From Pyrenophora tritici-repentis (taxonomy: Eukaryota; Ascomycota; Dothideomycetes; Pleosporales; Pleosporaceae), in assembly GCF_003171515.1 (NCBI RefSeq), contig NC_089395.1, positions 1,364,001 through 1,428,000 on the forward strand: DNA of 64,000 bases, read 5' to 3'. Shown here in pieces: positions 56,686-64,000 of this stretch. Both the position numbers and the translations under genes were made by a program. The notes under the pieces are model-generated. The model had not been told where the DNA came from. It did not search any database and worked only from the letters and a program-made list of their open reading frames with translations. Numbering within the stretch: position 1 is the stretch's first letter; each line of letters starts with the position of its first letter.

Positions 56686-58021
56686 ATGGCCTTCAGTTTC
56701 GGCTTCTTAGGCGACGATATAGAAGAAGACCCAAACGACACCCAGCAAGACCAAAGCCAAACCCAACGCAACCAAGACGCAAATGCAGACACACTAGCGC
56801 CGCCCATCCCAGCCAAAGCACATGACTTTGATGCACTAGTAAGTCAAGTCTACCACAACCCATTTCATTGTAACCAGTCATATCTACACAAACCCAACCC
56901 CAAGACCATTAATCAGAAAAAAATGTGAAAATGTGAACATGTAGAGACGAAATCTAACGTAAAATATAGTTATCATCCCTCCCAGAAAAAATATCCTACT
57001 CAACCCTCAGCATCACCAGTCCAAAAGGCTTCACGGCCAAGCTACCGCGAAGAGAGTTATTCGATGTAAGGGTGCAGATTATGGCCGAGGATGACGACGA
57101 TGAGGTGGGAAAGGAGGCGTTGGCTGGGTTGGATGTATGTATATATATACCCTCCTCTCTCTTATTATCCATTTTCCTCTCCTTATCATCCCTTTTCCTC
57201 TCATAAACCACCACCCCTAACACCCACACCCACAGACAACAGACCTCCGCCCAAACATCTACGAAGGCGGCTACAAAACCTGGGAATGCAGCCTAGACCT
57301 CGTGCGCTACCTTCTCGACCGCGGGCCCCGAAAAGACCTCGACGACCTCGTGCGCGTCGACCACGTTGTAGAAATGGGTTGCGGGAGCGCCTTGCCCTCA
57401 TTACTACTTTTCCAGTACGCGCTCAGGAACGGGTTGGGCATGTATTTTACGCTGACGGATTATAATGCTGATGTGTTGAGGTTGGTTACTGTGCCGAATC
57501 TTGTGTTGGCGTGGCGGGCGGGGTTGGGGTTAGGGGAGCGGAGGGGCGTGGTTGCTGCTGCTGCTGGTGAGGAGGGGGATGACGGTGTTGGAGATGACGG
57601 TGGGGAGTGGGAGGACGAAGGCGAGTTACGCATAACCCCCCATCTACTCACCGCGTTCAAGAAGAGTTTGGAGGAAAGGGGTATTACGATAACACTGATC
57701 TCTGGATCCTGGACCCCAGTTGCGGAGTTACTTCCCTTGATCCCGTCAACACCCGAGATGAACACTTTCATCCTGGGTTCTGAAACGATTTACAGTCCAG
57801 CGTCGCTTCAGGCGTTTACGGATGCCATTGTGGGACTCATGGGTAGGGTGAGGATGGGGAAGACGGTGGTGGCGGCCAAGCGGGTGTATTTCGGTGTTGG
57901 GGGCAGTGTGGATGGGTTTAGGGAGGAGTGTGCGAGGAGGGGGTGTGTGGGTGTTGAAGTGGAGTTTGAAGGTTTGGAAGAAGGGGTTCGGAGATGTTTG
58001 GTTGAAGTGCAGATGTATTGA
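56686..58021 (+). CDS. hpm1: Protein-histidine N-methyltransferase, Hpm1/METTL18-like
   Basis: In yeast Hpm1 methylates a histidine of ribosomal protein Rpl3. Exons 56686-56838, 56970-57134 and 57236-58021 encode 367 residues. The N-terminus starts MAFSFGFLGDDIEED, like other Hpm1 proteins. The family signature LRPNIYEGGYKTWECSLDLVRYL is followed by SAM motif I (VVEMGCGSALPSLLLFQYA) and an acidic loop after the second strand (FTLTDYNADVLRL). The post-II region is NTFILGSETIYSPASL and the last strand is VYFGVGGSVDGF. An insertion rich in Gly, Ala, Glu and Asp (residues near 195-230, AAAAGEEGDDGVGDD) sits between VLAWRAG and LRITPHLL, longer than needed for the fold. The intron phases are all 0. 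It converges with the coiled-coil membrane protein gene. Confidence 0.88.
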
Positions 58022-58167
58022 TTGAAAGAATGAGTTGGGGACTATAGAAAAGGCGAGGGTATCTAGGTAGGAATGTTGGGGGGATGGGACTGGGTTATGG
58101 GAAAGCCAAATCAAAAATCAAACGCTTGGTCTCGTCGTTTATCCAAGAGACGAAGACAACATGTCCT

Positions 58168-59901
58168 TTATCGAGGTTTTGCGGTAATAGTCGTCGGACC
58201 ATCGCCTATTTCCCTCCTTTCATCATCCCCCTCCTCGCCTGCATGCATGAGCTTCTTGTATGTTTCAGCCTCCACACGCATATGTTCGCCTCGGCTGATC
58301 TGCAGCCTCTCTATGCCCTTTCCAATAGCATTAATATGGTACTCCAACGGCAAATCACCCCTAAACCCCAGGATTTCAGGTGCTGCAACACCCTCCCTCA
58401 AATTCTCCAACTCGTCCTGAATCTCCTGGAGCTTGAGCAGGGTTTGAGTAACGTGCATGACAGCTTTCTTGCGGTAAGCGCTAATGTTGGAAAGAAGATT
58501 CAAGGCTTTTGCGTTGGCTGCGACGTTGGTCCGGTTACCACCTAGCTTTGTCCATAGAGAGGCCAAGAGTTCCTCTTGATTGCGTGTAACGGTTTGGTCG
58601 TCGCGTGTCGCAATCTCGAGAATAGCCTCTAGGCGATCGTCAAGGCTATTGAGGATAATGAGCAGAGCTTGTGCCTTGCTGATGAGCTTCGTGATCTCCT
58701 CCTTGTTCCTGCCGAGGTGGACAATGTATTGATCATAAATGCGTTCCTGAAGAGTTGGTGGTCCCGCTACGAATGTACCAACGACCTGGTCGATAACCCG
58801 CGAGGCGATGCCAGTGGATGCGTCTTGATCCCTGATGCCGGAGAGAACATTCATTGTCCATTGATTCGCCGCGACTAAGCGATCCGAAGCTCCGCCTATT
58901 TGGGTATTGAAGCGAGAAAGCTCCCTAGAGGCTGTATTGGCTGTGAGAACAAAGTAATTAAATTCGTTTTCCAATGCCTCGCGGCTTGGCAAATGAGAGT
59001 GCCTGACAAGGACGCGCAGGTCGCGGATTGCAAGCTCGGAATTTTTGATCGTGGCAGGTAGGGAGTAGGTATCCTTGGCTGCATGGACAATATCTTCAAA
59101 GCGACTTTGCACACTTGTGACTTCCTCAAAGTTGGCGTGGTGGCTTGAATAAGAAGTATCGCATGCTGTGATGAGGTATGAAGAGCCTGGTATCGCACAC
59201 ACTGGACCCATGATTACGTTGGAAACCGTGAAGCGAAGCATGCCGGAGGCTAGCCTGAAGCTGAAGGCTAGAATACCAAGGCCCAGCAGCACGCCTAGGA
59301 TGGGTTTTATGAAGTATCGCAAGGCATAGGATAATACATCAAGAAAGTGGCCAATCAACGGCGCAAGGACGTTCTCCCAAAAGAGGCTTACGTAGTGCCA
59401 TGGGCTCACTTCCTGGTGGCTATCGACACGGCGTTCCTTGAAAGAAGTAGGAGCAATACCTGAAGCGTTGGATAGACGGTCCGGTACCGTGTCTCTTCGC
59501 TTTCGCCGCTGAGGCTTCTGTGCGGGCGGCAGGTTAAACCCGCTCCATGAGTTGTCCATGGAAGGCATGATGAAGCTCGGCTCAAATGGATGTTGTCTGG
59601 GGCCCTTCTTGTCAGAGTGCAGATGCTGGGACTGGCTTGTTTTCTTTCTTTCTGTCGGCTTCCTGACTGGTGTGCTTTTTGTCTGCGCTGTAGGTACTGG
59701 TGGACTCTGTTGGTTACGATGACGTCTTGGTGTTGGCAGCGCTCGACGCTCTTGTACAACTTCTTTGTCCGAATCTTCCAAGTCCAATTCGCTAGCGCCG
59801 TCGCTTCCAGAATCAAAGGAACCCCCTTCGTCGGATACGTAGTCGGCTTCGCCCCAGCTGCTCCCTAGGCTGTGTTCTAGTCGCCGGGCATGTGCGCTCA
59901 T
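58168..59901 (-). CDS. Conserved membrane protein with long coiled coil, function unknown
   Basis: A single exon of 577 residues from the ATG at 59901. The first 150 residues are charged, Ser/Pro-rich and disordered, with RRKRRDTVPDR suggesting a nuclear or membrane-proximal basic signal. Around 190-225 there are hydrophobic segments (FIKPILGVLLGLGILAFSF, then a second weaker one with GPVCAIPG), so one or two membrane spans. The remaining 330 residues are mostly helical with heptad-like leucines (LISKAQALLIILNSLDDRLEAILEI; TLLKLQEIQDELENLREG) and end basic. The architecture (disordered basic N-terminus, span, lumenal coiled coil) resembles nuclear-envelope or karyogamy-type proteins, but I recognise no specific family. 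Confidence 0.78.
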   Translation of the reverse strand: MSAHARRLEHSLGSSWGEADYVSDEGGSFDSGSDGASELDLEDSDKEVVQERRALPTPRRHRNQQSPPVPTAQTKSTPVRKPTERKKTSQSQHLHSDKKGPRQHPFEPSFIMPSMDNSWSGFNLPPAQKPQRRKRRDTVPDRLSNASGIAPTSFKERRVDSHQEVSPWHYVSLFWENVLAPLIGHFLDVLSYALRYFIKPILGVLLGLGILAFSFRLASGMLRFTVSNVIMGPVCAIPGSSYLITACDTSYSSHHANFEEVTSVQSRFEDIVHAAKDTYSLPATIKNSELAIRDLRVLVRHSHLPSREALENEFNYFVLTANTASRELSRFNTQIGGASDRLVAANQWTMNVLSGIRDQDASTGIASRVIDQVVGTFVAGPPTLQERIYDQYIVHLGRNKEEITKLISKAQALLIILNSLDDRLEAILEIATRDDQTVTRNQEELLASLWTKLGGNRTNVAANAKALNLLSNISAYRKKAVMHVTQTLLKLQEIQDELENLREGVAAPEILGFRGDLPLEYHINAIGKGIERLQISRGEHMRVEAETYKKLMHAGEEGDDERREIGDGPTTITAKPR

Positions 59902-60359
59902 ACTTGGCGTGGTGGAATGAGGGTTGATAGTATGCAGCTATGAGGTAAAGTCGTTGGATGAACTAGGTCAAAAGCAAGGGGGGTTAATTGTAGTGTTGGG
60001 GAGCCCAATGCGAAAGATGATTCAATTGTTTTGATTCATGTTGTCTATGAATGTGTAGGAGGCTGGTAGAACAAGTCGCCACTCCCAAGTGTGACGTGGG
60101 GTCAATCGCGACCAGTCAGAAGGCGGGGCGTATTGGCCCAAGTGCGTCACGGGACGCTGGGTGCCTTCATCATCAGCTCGAACTCACAAAGAAGCCCTAA
60201 CATAGCTCTAGCGCAATCTTGGGGTGCCAGCAACTCCCCGCGAGTTGGTGTTGACCTGCAGACGCGTCGACGTCATGTTAGGGCTCCCCTCTGCCAAGAC
60301 GGCTAGTCTGCAGATGCATCTTGGGCCTGTGGACATGTCGAAATTGGAAAGTCTTCTCG
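59902..60359. promoter_or_regulatory. Divergent promoter region between the coiled-coil protein and mitochondrial ThrRS genes
   Basis: 458 bp between two divergent start codons. No coding frame is supported upstream of 60360. The reading frame of the synthetase remains open back to a TTG at 60321, but the first ATG is at 60360. Confidence 0.4.
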
Positions 60360-61988
60360 ATGCCGCCATTGCGCCAGCTTTCCGTTGTACTGCAAGCCCT
60401 TAGAAAAAGGCCGATAGAAATAGCAGGGACGCGCAAGTATGCTCGTGTTTTTGTTAGGAGCTGTTCGTGCTCTGCGCTGCAGCAATTGCAGCACACGGTG
60501 ACTGTCTCATCTGAACCACCCACCAATGCGCAACTGAACACTACGACTGCTGCTCCACCCGCACCTCCCACGGATCACCGAACGCTTGCGCAGACCCATA
60601 ATCTGTTCATTACATCGCCGTACAGTCCCGGTTCGCCACTGATCCTCCCAAATGGCGCCTACGTGTTCCAGAAACTCCAGTCATTTCTTCGCGCGCAGTA
60701 CCCACAGTTCGGCTTTCAAGAAGTCATCACGCCGATAATATACAAAAAGTCGCTATGGGAGAAGTCGGGACATTGGGAGAACTATGCTGAAGACATGTTC
60801 AGTGTCCAGGGACGAGGGACAACCGCGCAAATACCAGAAGCAGAGGGCGGCGAGGATGGCGAGTTTGGGCTGAAGCCAATGAACTGCCCAGGCCACTGCT
60901 TGCTGTTCAGGGATGAGATCAAGAGCTACAGGGACTTGCCAGTCAGGCTCGCAGACTTCAGCGCCTTACATCGGAACGAGATCTCAGGCGCACTTACGGG
61001 CCTGACGAGGGTCCGACGCTTTCATCAAGACGATGCGCACATCTTCTGTCGGCCAGACCAGATCTTGGCAGAAATTGAGCAGACACTCAAGTTTGTGGCT
61101 ATGGTATATAGGACGTTTGGTCTGGGTCCCTACAAACTACTCTTATCGACCCGGCCAAAAGACAACTTCATTGGCACAGTAGAGGAATGGGATCGTGCAG
61201 AAGAGCAGCTCACTACAGCACTGAACAATATCGGAAGCGAGTGGGCCATCAACGAAGGAGACGGTGCCTTTTACGGCCCCAAGATCGACATCATCTTGAA
61301 AGATTCAAACGGCAAAGAGCACCAGACGGCCACCATACAGCTTGATTTCCAGTTGCCGCAGCGATTTGATCTGCAGTACCAAGCATCACCCGAAGAGCTA
61401 GAGGCAGGATCACAGACGTCCATGGATGCGGGCCTTGATCCCACACTCCGCCGGCCGGTCATTGTACATCGCGCCATCTACGGTTCCATCGAGCGCTTCA
61501 TGGCTCTCCTGATCGAGCACTACGTCGGCAAGTATCCGTTCTGGCTCTCACCTCGTCCCGCAATCATTCTCTCCCTCAACAATAATGCTGAAGTCCTTGA
61601 ACACGTGTCTCGCGTTCAGTCCGTGCTATCAGGTCTAAAGGCAGCAGACCCACCATCACAAGTATCAACATCCTCGCCAAAGCCTCTACCTCTATCAACA
61701 ATCCAACTTCCTGTTGATGTTGATACCAGTAGTCGTCCGCTTGCGAAGAAGATTGCAGAGGCTAGATCGAAAAAGTACAATCATATTATCGTTGTTGGTG
61801 GCAACGAGGTACAGACTGGCAGTGTTAATATGCAGGTCGTGAATCAGCCCAATCCTGAGGCGACGTTCCGGGAGTTACAAGAGGCACGTGGAACAGAAGT
61901 TACTGAAAAGGAGCAACGGAAAGGAGCGAACATGTCGTTGAATGACGCTAGGACGTATTTCGAGCGATTAGCTAATTCCTTCCTATAA
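60360..61988 (+). CDS. MST1: Mitochondrial threonyl-tRNA synthetase
   Basis: Charges mitochondrial tRNA-Thr. A single exon of 542 residues from the ATG at 60360. The first ~40 residues are basic and lack acidic residues (RQLSVVLQALRKRPIEIAGTRKYARVFVR), as expected for a mitochondrial presequence. The body is a class II synthetase: motif 1 region (VFQKLQSFLRAQYPQFGFQEVITP), motif 2 (FSALHRNEISGALTGLTRVRRFHQDDAHIF) and motif 3 (HRAIYGSIERFMALLIEHYVG). The catalytic zinc-type residues C/H are seen in MNCPGHC and FHQDDAH. The TGS and second editing domains of cytosolic ThrRS are absent, which marks the organellar type. The anticodon-binding domain starts near ALNNNAEV and contains a short Ser/Pro-rich insertion before PVDVDTSSRPLAKK. 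It converges with the BTB gene at 62075. Confidence 0.9.
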   Translation: MPPLRQLSVVLQALRKRPIEIAGTRKYARVFVRSCSCSALQQLQHTVTVSSEPPTNAQLNTTTAAPPAPPTDHRTLAQTHNLFITSPYSPGSPLILPNGAYVFQKLQSFLRAQYPQFGFQEVITPIIYKKSLWEKSGHWENYAEDMFSVQGRGTTAQIPEAEGGEDGEFGLKPMNCPGHCLLFRDEIKSYRDLPVRLADFSALHRNEISGALTGLTRVRRFHQDDAHIFCRPDQILAEIEQTLKFVAMVYRTFGLGPYKLLLSTRPKDNFIGTVEEWDRAEEQLTTALNNIGSEWAINEGDGAFYGPKIDIILKDSNGKEHQTATIQLDFQLPQRFDLQYQASPEELEAGSQTSMDAGLDPTLRRPVIVHRAIYGSIERFMALLIEHYVGKYPFWLSPRPAIILSLNNNAEVLEHVSRVQSVLSGLKAADPPSQVSTSSPKPLPLSTIQLPVDVDTSSRPLAKKIAEARSKKYNHIIVVGGNEVQTGSVNMQVVNQPNPEATFRELQEARGTEVTEKEQRKGANMSLNDARTYFERLANSFL

Positions 61989-62074
61989 TCTACTACCCCT
62001 TTGAACGGCCATCAAACACATTCACCAATTCCTGCGTGACATCCCCTCTCGCACAAGAAACCCTATCAACCCGC

Positions 62075-62875
62075 CTAACCATGCCGATGATACCTCGCAC
62101 AAAACCCCCCTCTCCTCACCCTCCTCATCCTCTCCTCCCACCCCTTCCCCCCCAACACCAATCCCCTCTCCCTACACCCCACCACCCAATCCACGAAAAA
62201 CTCCCCCTCCAACGTCTCCAACACCTTCTTCCCCACCCCCTCAGCGCCCCTACTTTCAATCCACAGATCAACAAAAAGCCGCCTCATCGCATCGCCCTCG
62301 GTAGTGTATTTATACAGCACCGGTATCAGACATGCGTGCAGGCGCTGGGTTTGCATGGTGTGGGTGTAGAAGACGTCGAGGAGGGCGGTGGAGAAAAGGG
62401 GGATGAGGTGGTAGGTTGAGAATGTGTAGGCGGAGAGGATGAGGAGGGGTGTTGCTGCGTCTGCGTCTGCGTCTGCTCCGTCTGTGGGTCTATCAGTGAG
62501 TGTGCGTGCTATGGAAGTTGTAAAATCAACAACACCAGTGTTTATCCAATCGTAGAAAACCTGAAATGTAGCACTATTCACGTGTTTAAGACGCAGCGTG
62601 TTTGCACCGGATTCTGCAAAGGGGCCGTTTAGCAGACGGTCGAAGTAGCGTGAGCGGTGGCAGAGGAGGCTGCGGTAGATGTGGTAGGTCTTTTCGGAAC
62701 CGGGGTGGCCGACGATTATGGTGATGGGGGTGTCGTATACGTTGCTGGTTGGGGGGGGTTTAGTGTTTGTGAGAGGGGGGTGTAAGGAGTAAGAGGGACT
62801 TACGCTGGTGGTTTGGGGGGAGGGGTACCAACATGGGATTGGGGACTGTCCGAATGGGTTGGTTGGAGAGGGCAT
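62075..62875 (-). CDS. BTB/POZ-domain protein
   Basis: The start is taken at the ATG at 62875 (MPSPTNPFGQSPIPCW), 266 residues. After a Pro/Ser-rich N-terminus the BTB fold reads YDTPITIIVGHPGSEKTYHIYRSLLCHRSRYFDRLLNG, LRLKHVNSATFQVFYDWINTG, then helices with LLILSAYTFSTYHLIPLFSTALLDVFY and a final CRERGLVLGGKGWEERMRRVRR. An Asp/Ala-rich insert (DGADADADA) follows the first strand pair. A GTAAGT...CAG segment of 59 bp within the N-terminal part looks like an intron. Removing it would shift the frame, so I kept it as coding. It shares the W-(V/I/L)-N-T-G motif with the 45-50 kb group. Confidence 0.75.
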   Translation of the reverse strand: MPSPTNPFGQSPIPCWYPSPQTTSVSPSYSLHPPLTNTKPPPTSNVYDTPITIIVGHPGSEKTYHIYRSLLCHRSRYFDRLLNGPFAESGANTLRLKHVNSATFQVFYDWINTGVVDFTTSIARTLTDRPTDGADADADAATPLLILSAYTFSTYHLIPLFSTALLDVFYTHTMQTQRLHACLIPVLYKYTTEGDAMRRLFVDLWIESRGAEGVGKKVLETLEGEFFVDWVVGCRERGLVLGGKGWEERMRRVRRGGFCARYHRHG

Positions 62876-63330
62876 GGTTTTCTGGGATTTTTTGGTTGTG
62901 GGATGTTGGTTTCGTGGCTGAGTTTGGGGGTTATATGTATAGTGGGTGGGTGAGTGGTACAAGTGACTCTTTGGGAATGATCTGGAAAGTGAGTGAACGC
63001 AGGAGCAGGTGTAATCGTTACAAGAAATACGAAACAAGAGGCGGAGAGTGAGTGCTAGGGCAAACTTTACAAAGTATTGGGTGTGGTGTTTGATGTAGGT
63101 CTGAGACTATGAGGCTGACCCATTCCTCTTGGGTATAAGAACTTCAGGTTATCATACATGTGGGCTGGAGCACCTCGGGGTACGATTAGGTAGCTGCACC
63201 GAGAGTAGCCCGTGACTTTTGAAAGACTAGTTGAAAGATGGTATTTGTCATTTCAAGAAGCAAGAACTCTATTGATGGATGATATCAACTATCATTACGA
63301 ACGCTGCAAGGTATGACATATACACTATGC
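62876..63330. other. Intergenic region between the BTB gene and GWT1
   Basis: 455 bp with BTB 5' flank and GWT1 3' flank. No gene supported. Confidence 0.4.
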
Positions 63331-64000
63331 TCAAAGCTTGATCGTTACATTATAAAAGTCCAACCCAATAGCAACACATGCAACAGCAGCAATATACGCC
63401 ACAAGTACCCCCATAGACTGCAGAACGCTCATATGCAGCGTCGGCATCGTCATGTTGACCAATCCAGTAAGCAGGTTTGCAACAAGGAAAACAGCCAGAC
63501 CATTGCGATTAAAAGCGTAGAGAACGGTGCTGGTAGCATCTCGACTCCTCCGAGTTTCTTCGTCTTTAGTGATAGCTTTGTAGAGATTCGGGAAAAGGAA
63601 GGTCTCGATCGCGCAGCATATGGTGATTTGGTAGCTGTTGAACGACGAGACCCAGAGGAAGTAGGGGAGATTGGCGAGTCTTCGCGATACCGGTAGTCGT
63701 AGACCGTAATAGCTGGTTGAGAAGTAGAACAATACAGTCCAGAACACAGATGTAGTGACAAGCTTGCCAAGAGTAGCTTGTCGGACTTTGTCTGTGATTG
63801 ATGCATCTTTTGGGATTTGCTGTTGTCTTGGTAGAGCGGAAGCACCCAGTGACTGGCCTGCAAGAAAGATGGCGAGATAGCCGAAGAAGGAGAAGATTCC
63901 CTCGCGGTTCTGGGAGAAGAGATCAGTTCGCGGGGCTACCAGGATGAAGGATCCCAGCGATGTCCAGTCTAGAGCAATCTCATAGATTGCTGCGAGCGCA
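63331..64000 (-). CDS. GWT1: GPI-anchored wall transfer protein 1 (Gwt1), C-terminal part
   Basis: The inositol acyltransferase of GPI-anchor biosynthesis in the ER. The gene is cut by the window end. The visible part is 223 residues, open from 63999 down to the stop at 63331-63333. Hydrophobic spans alternate with short loops: EGIFSFFGYLAIFLAG, KLVTTSVFWTVLFYFST, LANLPYFLWVSSFNSYQITICCAIE, VLYAFNRNGLAVFLVANLLTGLVNMTMPTLHM and VLVAYIAAVACVAIGLDFY. The YAFNRNGLAVFLVANLLTGLVN block is a hallmark of the Gwt1/PIG-W family. No frameshift is seen. The N-terminal half and the start codon lie beyond the window. Confidence 0.88.
   Translation of the reverse strand, partial: ALAAIYEIALDWTSLGSFILVAPRTDLFSQNREGIFSFFGYLAIFLAGQSLGASALPRQQQIPKDASITDKVRQATLGKLVTTSVFWTVLFYFSTSYYGLRLPVSRRLANLPYFLWVSSFNSYQITICCAIETFLFPNLYKAITKDEETRRSRDATSTVLYAFNRNGLAVFLVANLLTGLVNMTMPTLHMSVLQSMGVLVAYIAAVACVAIGLDFYNVTIKL

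Noticed and set aside
57066..57071. Alternative GTAAGG donor inside exon 2 of the Hpm1 gene
   Set aside because: The reading frame continues with plausible sequence (VRVQIMAEDD) to the donor at 57135, where the phase fits the third exon.
1..64000. tRNA or rRNA genes
   Set aside because: I looked for GGTTCRA-type B boxes and cloverleaf ends and found no convincing set. A covariance-model search would be needed to exclude one.

Overview
The window is chromosomal DNA of a filamentous ascomycete. Genes are split by many short introns (about 45-130 bp, mostly GTAAGT-like donors and YAG acceptors), intergenic regions are long, and the protein families are fungal: a NoxA-type NADPH oxidase, pentose-pathway dehydrogenases, Swr1, Hrd3, Gwt1 and a DUF7727-type membrane protein. 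I infer Pezizomycotina, most likely Dothideomycetes/Pleosporales. The sequence itself does not prove the order. Exon boundaries given here were read by eye, by joining frames across splice sites. || Left part (1-12.9 kb): the 3' end of a class I methyltransferase, xylitol dehydrogenase (xdhA), a small DUF7727-like membrane protein, the NADPH oxidase noxA and L-arabinitol 4-dehydrogenase (ladA). ladA and xdhA catalyse two oxidations of the same fungal L-arabinose/D-xylose catabolic route and lie about 10 kb apart. The gaps between these genes are 0.4-3.3 kb and contain nothing I can identify as a gene. || Repeat region (12.9-19.2 kb): a 6 kb gene-free segment holds two unrelated tandem arrays. 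Array A (about 13.13-14.05 kb) is made of roughly 40 degenerate units of about 22 bp with the core CCGATTTT, arranged in a higher-order pattern. Array B (about 14.92-16.48 kb) is made of 12 degenerate units of mostly 111-125 bp, two of them enlarged to 170 bp. A lone FAD-dependent monooxygenase follows at 19.2 kb. || Middle (23.7-46 kb): a multi-span membrane protein, an uncharacterised ORF, the ERAD component Hrd3 (with a GC-AG intron), a DHA2-type MFS transporter, a zinc-knuckle protein (six CCHC plus an N-terminal C2H2 finger), a Ser/Thr-rich secreted protein apparently joined to a degenerate GH18 chitinase-like region, an Artemis/Pso2-like repair nuclease, the Swr1 chromatin remodeller and an NDUFB8-type complex I subunit. 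|| Right part (45.6-64 kb): a set of BTB/POZ genes (one broken by an in-frame stop, two intact neighbours, a fourth at 62 kb), a Munc13-like secretion protein, a small bHLH factor, a histidine protein methyltransferase (Hpm1), a coiled-coil membrane protein, mitochondrial threonyl-tRNA synthetase and the 3' part of GWT1. || A 113-bp MITE with near-perfect 27-bp terminal inverted repeats lies at 22.9 kb, and a decayed relative lies at 48.6 kb among the BTB genes. The most unusual content is the double satellite region, the MITE pair, the broken BTB gene and the chitinase-like locus that has lost its catalytic motif. I found no CRISPR array, no confident tRNA or rRNA, and no complete transposon with coding capacity.
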